Assembly: GCF_049943125.1 (NCBI RefSeq)
Contig: NZ_CP188040.1
Location: forward strand, 2,666,001 to 2,730,000
Length of the DNA: 64,000 bases
Source of the DNA: JAEXZL01 sp049943125
GTDB taxonomy: Bacteria; Bacillota; Clostridia; Clostridiales; Clostridiaceae
Reading direction: 5' to 3'
The translations under genes were made by a program, and so were the position numbers. Shown in pieces: positions 51,979-60,527 of this stretch. The notes under the pieces are model-generated. The model was given only the letters and a program-made list of their open reading frames with translations, was not told where the DNA came from and did not search any database. Positions within the stretch are counted from its first letter, which is position 1, and each line of letters starts with the position of its first letter.

Positions 51979-52437
51979 ATGTTCTTTGATACCAGTGCTT
52001 TGAAAAATGAAGAGATTTATTTAAGTTTATATAAGACTGCCGATGAAAACATAGCCAAAGGATATGTTCCTGCATACTATTTCAAAATTGTAAGGCGAAA
52101 GGATGAAGTAGAGGTAGGCGTATGCGATCTTCGTATAGGCTATAATAAGAATATTGAATACGGTGGAAATATAGGCTACGTAATCTATGAAACCTTCAGA
52201 GGAAATCATTATGCATCAAAGGCCTGTAAGTTATTATTGTCATTAGCAAAGAAGCACTGGATGGAAGAGGTTATTATAACCTGCAATCCAGATAATATAG
52301 CATCGAGAAAAACCTGTGAACACAGTGGCGCTAAATTCATTGGTATTATGGATGTTCCCAAGAATCATGAGCTATATAAAATAGGAGAGAAAAAGAAGTG
52401 CAAATATATAATTAGATTAAAAGCACATTTAAAATAA
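51979..52437 (+). CDS. GNAT acetyltransferase
   Basis: A 152-residue GNAT with core IGYVIYETFRGNHYASKACKL and distal NPDNIASRKTCEHSGAKFIG; the start MFFDTSALKNEEIYLSLYKT resembles the protein at 46779 only in its first residues. It resembles the YfmK/predicted-acetyltransferase group. GGAGGGG precedes the ATG. Substrate unknown. Confidence 0.82.
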   Translation: MFFDTSALKNEEIYLSLYKTADENIAKGYVPAYYFKIVRRKDEVEVGVCDLRIGYNKNIEYGGNIGYVIYETFRGNHYASKACKLLLSLAKKHWMEEVIITCNPDNIASRKTCEHSGAKFIGIMDVPKNHELYKIGEKKKCKYIIRLKAHLK

Positions 52438-52585
52438 AGCCTCTGGTTAACTTAAGTCTATAACGCTAAGGCGTTTTCATAGAAAGAATAAGGAAAGGAA
52501 GTGGTTAATATGATGAAAATTATAGCCAAGAGTGTAGGGAGGGTGCACAACCTATAAACCCTCCAATAAAAAAATGGAGGAAAGT

Positions 52586-53653
52586 ATGAGAATCGAAAAG
52601 GATAATATTGTGATTAGAAGTGCTACTATAGAAGATGCAGCTCAGTTAAATCGTTGGTGGAATGATGGACAGGTTATGGAACATGCAGGTTTTCCTAAAG
52701 GCTTGGGAGAATCTTTAGAGGACACGATTAATAGTATAAATAGATGGGAAGGAAAACTAAGTCAGCTTTGTATTATTGAAATTGATGGCAAGCCTGTAGG
52801 CGAATTGAACTATAAAATAAATGATGATGATGCTGCTTATCCAGGCTGGAAGATCTGTGACTTTAATTATCAGAACAAAGGCTATGGACCTAAAATTATT
52901 ACCATGCTCTTTGAATTTATTTTCACTGATGAAGCTATTAATACCAGGTTTCCTATAAAGAAAATTCTATGGGATACAACTCTTGAAAATAAAAGAGCTC
53001 AGCACGTCTATGAAGCTAAAATTGGAGCAAAGAAAATTGGAATACAAGAAAATGCATGGAAAGATCAGCTAGGAAACTGGCGAACTGCTGTTGACTACGA
53101 AATTACTAGAGAAGATTTCTTTGATAGTGTAGTTTCAATTAGTCCTGTAAAGAGGGACAAATTAGATAAGGATAGTAATATAGAAATCAAAGCTTTTGAA
53201 GAAGGTGATTATGAGTCATTTGTTAGTATGTTTAATTCATACTTCTTAAATGACTGTCTGATTAAACTGAAATACTCTAAAATTGAAGGGATATGTTCAG
53301 AAATAATTGAAGCGGCCAAAGGAGAAGTTTCGCCTCTTTATTTGATTAAGATAAATAAAAAAACAGTAGGCTTTATTATTTACCAAATAGATGATCCAAG
53401 AAGTGATTGGTGCCAGAAGGAAGGCTTTGGCTTTATCCGTGAATTCTATATTGAAAAAGAGTATAGAAAAAGAGGCTTAGGAAAGCTTCTGTTTACTCAT
53501 ATTGAAAAAATTCTTAAAGGTAAGAGTATTGAACAAATATATTTAACTACTGATATTGCTGAAGAATTTTGGGAGAAATGTGGCTTTACTAAAACTTCTG
53601 AAGTTGGTTATAAAAATCAAGATCCAATTTATATTAAAAGGATTAATCATTAA
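52586..53653 (+). CDS. Double-domain GNAT acetyltransferase
   Basis: A 355-residue tandem GNAT. The first half resembles RimJ/RimL-type enzymes (DFNYQNKGYGPKIITMLFEFI, TLENKRAQHVYEAKIGAKKIG). The second has FIREFYIEKEYRKRGLGKLLFTHIE and a distal EEFWEKCGFTKT. Both halves retain a recognisable CoA motif, so this may be a two-active-site enzyme or a fusion of two cassette genes. ATG 52586 after GGAGGAAAG is preferred to ATG 52574. Confidence 0.8.
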   Translation: MRIEKDNIVIRSATIEDAAQLNRWWNDGQVMEHAGFPKGLGESLEDTINSINRWEGKLSQLCIIEIDGKPVGELNYKINDDDAAYPGWKICDFNYQNKGYGPKIITMLFEFIFTDEAINTRFPIKKILWDTTLENKRAQHVYEAKIGAKKIGIQENAWKDQLGNWRTAVDYEITREDFFDSVVSISPVKRDKLDKDSNIEIKAFEEGDYESFVSMFNSYFLNDCLIKLKYSKIEGICSEIIEAAKGEVSPLYLIKINKKTVGFIIYQIDDPRSDWCQKEGFGFIREFYIEKEYRKRGLGKLLFTHIEKILKGKSIEQIYLTTDIAEEFWEKCGFTKTSEVGYKNQDPIYIKRINH

Positions 53654-53664
53654 TAGGAGATTTT

Positions 53665-54645
53665 ATGTGTGAGTTTTATTTTGATCAAAATAATCCTGAA
53701 GATAAAAAAATGAATGAAACTATTCTCCATGAGTTAAAAAAGAAAATTCAAAAAGAGAAAATATTAAGTTGTCTTATACTAAAAGATAATTCTTTGATAT
53801 TTGAATTTTATAAGAACAGCAAGATCTCAGGGAGTCTTCAAACAATTAACTCATGCACTAAAAGTATTGTATCTGCATTGATAGGAACTTTAGTTGATAA
53901 TGGCTTAATAAGAAGTGTTCATATGCCAATTACTGACTTCTTTGGTGATATAATTAATGAGCAAACTGATGAGAGATTGAAAGAAATTACTATATATAAT
54001 TTATTAACCATGACACCAGGATTTCATTGGCCTGAATTTGGTGAGTGGAACTGTTTCTCACCTATGGTATACAGTAATGACATAGTTAAATTTATATTAG
54101 AGAGACCAATTATTGTAAGTCCTGGACAAGCCATGAATTATAATTCAGGTTGCTCTCATTTATTATCTGCTATTATTCAAAAACTAACAGGTATGAGTGC
54201 TCATAATTATGCCAAGGAGCATCTTTTTAAACAAATTGGAATATGCAATTCTAAATGGTATAACGATAGACAGGGAATTAGCCTTGGAGCAGATGGATTA
54301 AGACTTATCTCTTATGATATGTTGAAGTTTGGAAACCTGTACTTAAATAATGGATGTTTAAATGATAAACAGATAATATCAAGTGAATGGATAAAAGAAT
54401 CTACAACCGCATTATATAAGACTTATGACGATATTGGGCATTATGCATATCATTGGTGGGTATCATCATTTAACAATAATGGCTTAGAAATAAATTATTA
54501 TTTTGCTTTGGGGTATGGCGGTCAATATATAATAGTTGTGCCAAGGTTTAATTTAGTAGTTGTTTTTACAAGCAGGATGTATAACAATACGTTAAGGCCA
54601 TTATACTATTTCAAAGAGTTTATTTTAAAAGCTATTGAGATTTGA
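53665..54645 (+). CDS. Serine hydrolase of the beta-lactamase (class C/PBP4-like) fold
   Basis: A 326-residue protein with Ser-x-x-Lys in NSCTKSIVSAL, Tyr-x-Asn in MNYNSGCSH, and GYGGQYIIVVP at the third motif position. It has no signal peptide, so a cytosolic esterase or peptidase is more likely than a secreted beta-lactamase. It closes the accessory block and is followed by a terminator. Confidence 0.83.
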   Translation: MCEFYFDQNNPEDKKMNETILHELKKKIQKEKILSCLILKDNSLIFEFYKNSKISGSLQTINSCTKSIVSALIGTLVDNGLIRSVHMPITDFFGDIINEQTDERLKEITIYNLLTMTPGFHWPEFGEWNCFSPMVYSNDIVKFILERPIIVSPGQAMNYNSGCSHLLSAIIQKLTGMSAHNYAKEHLFKQIGICNSKWYNDRQGISLGADGLRLISYDMLKFGNLYLNNGCLNDKQIISSEWIKESTTALYKTYDDIGHYAYHWWVSSFNNNGLEINYYFALGYGGQYIIVVPRFNLVVVFTSRMYNNTLRPLYYFKEFILKAIEI

Positions 54646-54676
54646 ATTATGAAAGGTTAGTTTTTCAAATTTAACA

Positions 54677-54700
54677 AAGGGAAGTCATTTGACTTCCCTT
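54677..54700. terminator. Hairpin at the end of the accessory block
   Basis: AAGGGAAGTC-attt-GACTTCCCTT, symmetrical; it lies between the converging serine hydrolase and FakA-C-like genes. Confidence 0.75.
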
Positions 54701-54745
54701 AAATTATACGGCAAAGTAAACATTAATCATTCTTAAGCTGATGGA

Positions 54746-54997
54746 CTAGCCCTTCAGCCCCTTAGCCTGCCTTTCCATGTTTTCAACCACCACGTCAAAA
54801 AGCTCTCCTATAGATGCACCATACTCTAAAACCTTCCATGGAGTATTGGTGTGGAAATGAATTTTTATAAGCTCCTCATCGCCAACCACAAGGAGGCAGT
54901 CTCCTTCGATGTTAGCTGTTATATAATCATTGATTTCATCCTCAGAGAGATTCTCTCCTTCTATTAATAATTGAGTATCATATATATATTCAACCAT
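54746..54997 (-). CDS. Stand-alone C-terminal domain of fatty-acid kinase FakA (YloV)-like protein
   Basis: An 83-residue protein: YIYDTQLLIEGENLSEDEIN, GDCLLVVGDEELIKIHFHTN and PWKVLEYGASIGELFDVVVENM match by eye the C-terminal domain of FakA (over 500 residues), which interacts with the fatty-acid-binding FakB partner. Neither the DhaL nucleotide domain nor the middle domain is present. It reads as a complete small gene with its own start after AGGAGAG, not as a visible fragment. Role unknown; possibly an interaction module. Confidence 0.72.
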   Translation of the reverse strand: MVEYIYDTQLLIEGENLSEDEINDYITANIEGDCLLVVGDEELIKIHFHTNTPWKVLEYGASIGELFDVVVENMERQAKGLKG

Positions 54998-55249
54998 AGT
55001 ACACTCTCCTATATCTTTTTAAATTATAGTATACCAAAGTGACATATTTTTCAAACTAAATTTATATCTGAGTGATTAAGCACGTACAGGAGTAATTATT
55101 AAGATAATAAAAACGGAATAATAACAATAAAAACTTTTAGTTTAGAAGGTGTAAATTTGTTCCAAAAACCGTTGTGACAATGAATAGATTAAGCTACCAT
55201 AAGGATAATATAACTTAAAGAAGCTAATATATCTTAAGGAGGTATTTAT

Positions 55250-55465
55250 ATGAATAAGGACATATTAAAAGGTAAATGGAATCAATACAAGGGTGAAGCA
55301 AAGAAAAAATGGGGCGAGTTTACTGATGATGAATTAGATCAATTAAATGGAGAAAGAGACATTATAGTAGGAAAGATTCAAGAAAAGTACGGAAAGAGCA
55401 AAGAAGAAGCTGAAAGAGAATTTGATGATTGGTCTACCGGCTTAGATAGAAGGAGCTCTATTTAA
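55250..55465 (+). CDS. CsbD-family stress protein
   Basis: A 71-residue hydrophilic protein with the CsbD pattern (KGKWNQYKGEAKKKWGE, TDDELDQLNGERDIIVGKIQ, YGKSKEEAEREF). Members are abundant general-stress proteins of unknown mechanism. AAGGAGG precedes the ATG; a terminator follows. The 252 bases upstream hold the promoter but no clear consensus was assigned. Confidence 0.9.
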   Translation: MNKDILKGKWNQYKGEAKKKWGEFTDDELDQLNGERDIIVGKIQEKYGKSKEEAEREFDDWSTGLDRRSSI

Positions 55466-55510
55466 TGATCAAACTATATATGCAATTGAAGCTTTAAAAG
55501 CAACTTAAAT

Positions 55511-55548
55511 AAAGAGACCTTCCCATAATGGGAGGGTCTCTTTATTTT
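55511..55548. terminator. Terminator after the CsbD gene
   Basis: AAAGAGACC-TTCCC / GGGA-GGGTCTCTTT with a following TATTTT; also usable by the converging uracil permease gene. Confidence 0.88.
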
Positions 55549-55572
55549 AAGCTATCTAATAATGATAGGCAC

Positions 55573-56913
55573 TTATACGTTATAAGTATTTCCCTTTGGA
55601 GCCTCGTCTTCTTTTGCTTTTATTTCATAATCTTCTCCTGGAATAATTGCATTTAATATAATTCCAGCTATGGAAGCTACTGCGAGGCTAGAAAGGCTTG
55701 CTGTTTCATTTAAGGCTATTGTTACTCCGCCTAGAGCTGTTACCATGATAACTGCAGCTATTACTAGATTTCTGCTCTTTGAGAAATCCACCTGATTTTC
55801 AACTAGGTTTCTGATACCTATTGCAGAAATCATACCATAAAGCACGAAGGATACACCACCTACAATTGCTGAAGGAATGGTATTAATAAGTGCTGCAAAC
55901 TTTGGACTTACAGAGAAGACTATGGCAAAGCAGGCAGCAATTCTTACAACTCTAGGGTCATACACCTTTGTCAGGGCAAGAACTCCTGTATTCTCACCGT
56001 AGGTTGTATTAGCAGGACCACCAAAGAGAGAGGCTAAGGTAGTTGCTAAACCATCACCTATAAGAGTTCTGTGAAGACCTGGCTCAGTTATAAAATCCTT
56101 ACCTGTGGTAGAAGATATAGCAGAGATATCACCAATGTGCTCCATTATTGTTGCAAGAGCTATAGGAGCTATTGCTAGGACTGCACTAATTGCAAGGGAT
56201 AAGTCCTTAACATTACCAAATACTAAGGCTTCTGCTTTTATAGGAGAACCGAACCATGGAGCATCAAGTACTGGTGTAAAATCTATAACATTCATAAATA
56301 TTGCAGCTATGTAAGATACTATAATTCCTATAAGAATTGGTACTATTTTAATCATACCCTTACCCCATATGTTGCAGATAATAATAGCTGAGAGGGCAAT
56401 AAGTGCTAGAGGCCAGTTTGTTTGAGCGCTGGATACAGCTGTTCCTGCAAGGCTGAGACCGATAGCTATAATAATTGGACCAGTAACTATAGGTGGGAAG
56501 AATTTCATTACTCTTTTAACTCCAAAGGACTTTATTAAAAATGCAAGAATAAGATAAATAAGACCAGCAGAGGCAACACCAAGACAAGCGTATGGAAGCA
56601 TTTCAACATTAGCTACTTCCTGTCCGTTTTCTACTATTTTAGGAGCTACTGCAGCATAACCTCCTAAAAAGGCAAAGGATGAGCCTAGAAAAGCAGGAAC
56701 CTTACCCTTTGTAATAAGGTGAAATAATAGAGTTCCAAGACCAGCCATAAGTAGTGTTGTTGATATATCCAGCCCGGTGATCATGGGAACAAGGACTGTT
56801 GCTCCAAACATTGCAAAGGTATGCTGTAGTCCAAGAAGAATCATTTTGGGGGTTCCTAATTCTCTTGCGTCAAAAATACCTTCTTGGTAATCCTGTTTTT
56901 TGTTCTTTTCCAT
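55573..56913 (-). CDS. uraA: Uracil permease (NCS2)
   Basis: A 446-residue membrane protein. The signature GGPANTTYGENTGVLALT is that of uracil permeases (UraA/PyrP) rather than xanthine carriers, with EHIGDISAIS and KFFPPIVTGPIIIAIG in the usual positions. It imports uracil with protons. Its minus-strand 5' leader carries a stable fold and a terminator, so expression is likely attenuated. Confidence 0.92.
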   Translation of the reverse strand: MEKNKKQDYQEGIFDARELGTPKMILLGLQHTFAMFGATVLVPMITGLDISTTLLMAGLGTLLFHLITKGKVPAFLGSSFAFLGGYAAVAPKIVENGQEVANVEMLPYACLGVASAGLIYLILAFLIKSFGVKRVMKFFPPIVTGPIIIAIGLSLAGTAVSSAQTNWPLALIALSAIIICNIWGKGMIKIVPILIGIIVSYIAAIFMNVIDFTPVLDAPWFGSPIKAEALVFGNVKDLSLAISAVLAIAPIALATIMEHIGDISAISSTTGKDFITEPGLHRTLIGDGLATTLASLFGGPANTTYGENTGVLALTKVYDPRVVRIAACFAIVFSVSPKFAALINTIPSAIVGGVSFVLYGMISAIGIRNLVENQVDFSKSRNLVIAAVIMVTALGGVTIALNETASLSSLAVASIAGIILNAIIPGEDYEIKAKEDEAPKGNTYNV

Positions 56914-56987
56914 AGTAAAGCCTCCTTAAAATGTACTTGTATTACTCTCAAGGAATAAGCTTTATTCCCTGAGGTAAAGAAATTTGC

Positions 56988-57106
56988 AAAAAAAATCCTG
57001 CAATGCACAGGGGCATGGCAAGATTGTAATTTCAAAATTCATAGTCGGAGAGGCATGTACCACTTGGACTATCCAATATTACAATCTTGTCGGGCTTTCT
57101 ATCCCG
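56988..57106 (-). ncRNA. Structured leader with terminator before uraA
   Basis: On the minus strand, a CGGG/CCCG hairpin (57091-57106) is followed by a 12-base perfect stem CAAGATTGTAAT / ATTACAATCTTG (57019-57030, 57078-57089) enclosing an inner AUAGUC / GACUAU pair (57041-57046, 57067-57072). Then comes a small hairpin (56997-57011) and a run of eight U (56988-56995). Past this, a further 12-base hairpin (56947-56974) lies before the gene. This looks like a regulated leader. A PyrR-type AGUCCNGNGAGGYU site was sought but not convincingly found on the sense strand. Confidence 0.6.
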
Positions 57107-57267
57107 AATTAAAGATTTGTTTTGCTTTGAATGTATCTTATCACAATAAAATTACTTTGTAAACAATGTTTATGTATAATTAGAATGATTTATGAATATA
57201 TATGTCTGTCATTGTTGAATATTCAGAATAATTCATCAAGTTCTACTAATGTACCTTCCAATGCTAT

Positions 57268-58686
57268 CTATTTTCTAACGTAGATAATATCACTTATAGC
57301 TCTCTCGGAACCATCACTGGGCCTATTTAGCACCTCCCCGTTGAACCAAATAGTTGCAGAGCCACCACCATCCATCTGGTAAGCATTATGTGCACCATAT
57401 CTCTTCATTAGCCTTGCCATGCCACCATAATTTAGCCCAGCACTTCCGTTTGAACCTCTTCCATCCACTGTGATGAACAAGAAGGTGCCATCAGCTTTTT
57501 GTCCAATAGCCGAGTAGGGAGCCTTATATTTACTTTGGTTACCATCATAGATGTTTTCAACCTTGCCATCAATCACTAGTGCCGTATCAAACCACCAGGT
57601 ATCGGTAAAGCCCTTATCTAACAGCTGCTCAGTTGAGGTATAATCCTTTGGATCAAATATCACTAGCTTACCGGAGCTAGTTAAAGCACCCATCTTCCCA
57701 ATGCTTTTTCCAGGGATAAGTCCATATTCAACCTTACCATTTTTTATCATAACAGGGTTGTGATAGGGGGAGGACTTTGGTCTAAAGCCTGAGGCATCTC
57801 CATTAATAGCAAGTATTGCGTTATTATTCTTTGCTATAGTGCTGGTTCTCTGTTTAGTATTTACACTTGAGGCATAAGACCCACCTGCAAAGGCAGTGTT
57901 AATATCACCACTGATATTATCGCTTTTAATTTCAGCAATCCAATATACTACATTACCACCTTCTAAATACTCACTGTGTTTTTGGATTTTTATCTCTAAG
58001 CCTTTTCTTGAATAACTCCATTTGTCTTTGCTAGAAGAAGCCTTGGGTGTTTCTATTTTATTTTTGATTAAATAATTCCCGCTAGCATAAGCTATTTCAT
58101 CCTTATATTCAATCCGAGACCAACCGTTAGAGCCTATTCCTGTTCTTTTTACTGACTGATTAAGCTTTAAGGCACCAACCTTATCAAAATCAGTACTTGG
58201 ACCTTTTCTAATATTCAAATCTCCCGTTGCATAGACGGTTTCATTAACCTCAGTAAAGGTAACCTCTGATAATATTTTCTGTCTCTTATTGGAAAGCTCT
58301 TCAGTTGCTTTTTTTTCAACTAATTCTTTAGGATCTTCTTTAGGAGCTTCTTTGGCTTTCTGAACTTCTGCTGGCTTGTCCTTAGAAATATCCTCTACCT
58401 TAGCTTTATGAGCTTCCTTTTCTTTATTTTCAGTTTCTTCTATTTTGGCTGTCTCTTGTTTTTCATCCAGAACAGGAGTTTCTTCTTTCTTTACGGTATC
58501 TTCTTCTCTTTTTTGTTTTTCTTGATCTGCTTGGTATCCATCCTGAGCTATTTCTATTTCTTCTGCTGTAGAGGTTATACTTGATGTAGGTTCGCTTTCT
58601 TTTTTACTAATAGGAGTCTTAGTACAGGCAGTTGTGAATAAAATAACAGAAAATGACAAAAATATAAATTTCGATAGATTTTTCAT
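57268..58686 (-). CDS. Phosphodiester glycosidase-family lipoprotein with SH3 domain
   Basis: A 472-residue exported protein. The lipobox is FTTAC (about residue 20). A Lys/Glu/Thr-rich low-complexity linker (about 25-135) leads to an SH3b domain (TGDLNIRKGPSTDFDKVGAL), probably for wall binding, and a C-terminal DUF2233/NAGPA domain (ILAINGDASGFRP, LFITVDGRGSNGSAG, AYQMDGGGSATIWFNGE). The NAGPA fold removes N-acetylglucosamine from phosphodiesters; bacterial members are thought to act on cell-wall polymers. ATG 58686 follows AAAGGAG; an earlier in-frame ATG at 58716 is less well placed. Confidence 0.85.
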   Translation of the reverse strand: MKNLSKFIFLSFSVILFTTACTKTPISKKESEPTSSITSTAEEIEIAQDGYQADQEKQKREEDTVKKEETPVLDEKQETAKIEETENKEKEAHKAKVEDISKDKPAEVQKAKEAPKEDPKELVEKKATEELSNKRQKILSEVTFTEVNETVYATGDLNIRKGPSTDFDKVGALKLNQSVKRTGIGSNGWSRIEYKDEIAYASGNYLIKNKIETPKASSSKDKWSYSRKGLEIKIQKHSEYLEGGNVVYWIAEIKSDNISGDINTAFAGGSYASSVNTKQRTSTIAKNNNAILAINGDASGFRPKSSPYHNPVMIKNGKVEYGLIPGKSIGKMGALTSSGKLVIFDPKDYTSTEQLLDKGFTDTWWFDTALVIDGKVENIYDGNQSKYKAPYSAIGQKADGTFLFITVDGRGSNGSAGLNYGGMARLMKRYGAHNAYQMDGGGSATIWFNGEVLNRPSDGSERAISDIIYVRK

Positions 58687-58930
58687 TATAATTTCTCCTT
58701 TAAATAAAATATACATAAAATACAGTTTGTAACAAAAGCGTAATTATATATATACTATATAAAAGAGGGGTTGTCTACATAAAAATTACTAAATATTTGA
58801 TTTAATTTGTCGTATAGCTTATTTAAATAAAAAGCAGTGTATTTGTAGAAAATTTCTTGTTTAATATGAGACATTATATATTCTTAGGTAAATAGTATCC
58901 TTTTGATAAGATGCAAGGGCATAGAGGATA

Positions 58931-58972
58931 AAAAAATACCTTCAAGGCTTATTTGCCTTGAAGGTGTTTTTT
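58931..58972. terminator. Terminator after the nucleobase permease
   Basis: AAAAAATACCTTCAAGGC / GCCTTGAAGGTGTTTTTT around a 6-base loop; T-run on both strands. Confidence 0.92.
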
Positions 58973-58994
58973 AGTATAAGGTTTAAAAATATTA

Positions 58995-60335
58995 CTATTC
59001 CTCCACTGTATTATCCTCAGGAACTATAATATTCAATAAAAATGCCACCAAGAATGATAATACTATAGGAGACTTTCCTATTATGTTTTGAACATCCACT
59101 GGGAAGAACTGCAGGGAAGCAGTAACAGTGCTTATTCCAACACCAAGAGCTAGAGAAATACCTACGATCATTTTGTTTCTATAGTTTAAGGGTTGCTCCG
59201 ATATCAGCTGTATTCCAGACATGGTTATGGCAGCAAAAACTGTTACCGTAGCTCCACCAAGTACTGGGTAGGGGATGGTGGTCATTAGTGCTCCGAATTT
59301 AGGGCAGAGACCAGCAGCCAGCATAATAAGTCCAACAATGAGGAAAACCCTCTTAGCTACTACCTTAGTTGTAACTATGAGTCCAACATTTTGGCTGTAT
59401 GGATCCGTAGGAAGACCACCTATGCAGGCTCCCAGCATACCACAGATACCTTGTCCTTTAATAGCTCCTCCAATTTCCTTGTCCGTAGCTTCACGATTGA
59501 AGGCACCAATGGCTGTGGAGGATACATCTCCAATGGTCTGTACTGCTTGAACAATATACATTAAAATCATTGAGATAATTGCAGAAGGATGAAATTCTAA
59601 GCCCCATTTAAATAGCCTTGGTAGGGATATCCAGGAGGCGCTTTTTACAGTATCAAAGTTAATCATATTTCCCATTATTAAGGCTATAATATAGCCCACA
59701 CCAATACCTATAAGCATTCCAGATACCTTTACATAACCCTTACCAAAGAAAGAGCAGGCGAGAGTCACACCAAGCACCACTAGAGTTATAAGCCAGTACT
59801 TAGGAGCTCCAAAATCCTTCATAGCAGCATTACCGCCAGCCATATAGTTAACTGCAGTGCTATACAGAGATAATCCTATACTCAGCACCACTGTACCGCT
59901 AACTATAGGAGGGAAGAATTTTCTTATCTTGCCCATAAGCATTCCCAAGAAAATAGAAGCAAAAGCAGCCACCAGCTGAGCTCCAAAAATTGCTCTTATA
60001 CCATAGGAAACTCCAATAGCCGTCAAAATAGGCATATAAGCAAAAGCAACACCCATAACATTAGGTAATCCCATTCCAAAACCAAAGATAGGGAAAAGCT
60101 GAATTAAGGTAGTTATCCCCCCGATAACCATAGCTGCCTGCATCAAAAGTATTTTGTCACTCTCAGGAAGTCCCAGAAGTTGAGCTACTAGAATGGGTGG
60201 AGTAATATTTCCCACTAGCATAGCTAGTACATGCTGCATGGATTGCGGTAAAGCCAACCCAAAAGACGGCTTGCCCGAAATCTCAAATAAAGCACCCTTA
60301 CTCTTAACAGATTCTTGAACCCTAGAATTTAACAT
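58995..60335 (-). CDS. NCS2 nucleobase permease (xanthine/urate type)
   Basis: A 446-residue permease. The site motif LPTDPYSQNVGLIVTTK is of the QNxG class of xanthine and uric acid carriers; PIFGFGMGLPNVMGVAFAY and KFFPPIVSGTVVLSIG are also typical. It differs clearly from the tandem pair at 26772-29579. Its minus-strand position after carbamate kinase and the carbamoyltransferase links it to ureide/purine breakdown. AGGGGG precedes the ATG. Confidence 0.88.
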   Translation of the reverse strand: MLNSRVQESVKSKGALFEISGKPSFGLALPQSMQHVLAMLVGNITPPILVAQLLGLPESDKILLMQAAMVIGGITTLIQLFPIFGFGMGLPNVMGVAFAYMPILTAIGVSYGIRAIFGAQLVAAFASIFLGMLMGKIRKFFPPIVSGTVVLSIGLSLYSTAVNYMAGGNAAMKDFGAPKYWLITLVVLGVTLACSFFGKGYVKVSGMLIGIGVGYIIALIMGNMINFDTVKSASWISLPRLFKWGLEFHPSAIISMILMYIVQAVQTIGDVSSTAIGAFNREATDKEIGGAIKGQGICGMLGACIGGLPTDPYSQNVGLIVTTKVVAKRVFLIVGLIMLAAGLCPKFGALMTTIPYPVLGGATVTVFAAITMSGIQLISEQPLNYRNKMIVGISLALGVGISTVTASLQFFPVDVQNIIGKSPIVLSFLVAFLLNIIVPEDNTVEE

Positions 60336-60407
60336 ACGTCTAACCCCCTATAATATAATAAGTCCCGTATACTCCTCCCTCACAAAAAAGGGCCTCATCC
60401 AACAAAA

Positions 60408-60436
60408 GGGGTAAAAGGAACTATACCTCCTACCCC
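60408..60436 (-). terminator. Hairpin between carbamate kinase and the permease
   Basis: On the minus strand GGGGTA / TACCCC with inner AGG / CCT pairing, followed by UUUU then GUUGG. The T-run is short, so this is probably a partial terminator or processing site within the operon. Confidence 0.5.
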
Positions 60437-60527
60437 TCAAGTTCTTAACTTTTCTTTTTTAAACTCCTAGTTATTACATATTACTCTTAGTTTACCTGCT
60501 TTATTCTCTTTTCTCTCTTCTCTGCCC

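Noticed and set aside
52510..52557. A 15-codon ORF after AAGGAAG, before the double GNAT gene
   Set aside because: Too short to support as a protein; it could be a relic or leader peptide but nothing else in the sequence backs it.
52537..52565. GGAGGGT / ACCCTCC inverted repeat
   Set aside because: The hairpin has a 13-base loop and is followed by As, not Ts, on the plus strand; not a terminator.
30184..54645. Integron or phage origin of the accessory block
   Set aside because: No integrase, attC-like imperfect palindromes, structural phage genes, transposase or terminal repeats could be found by eye.
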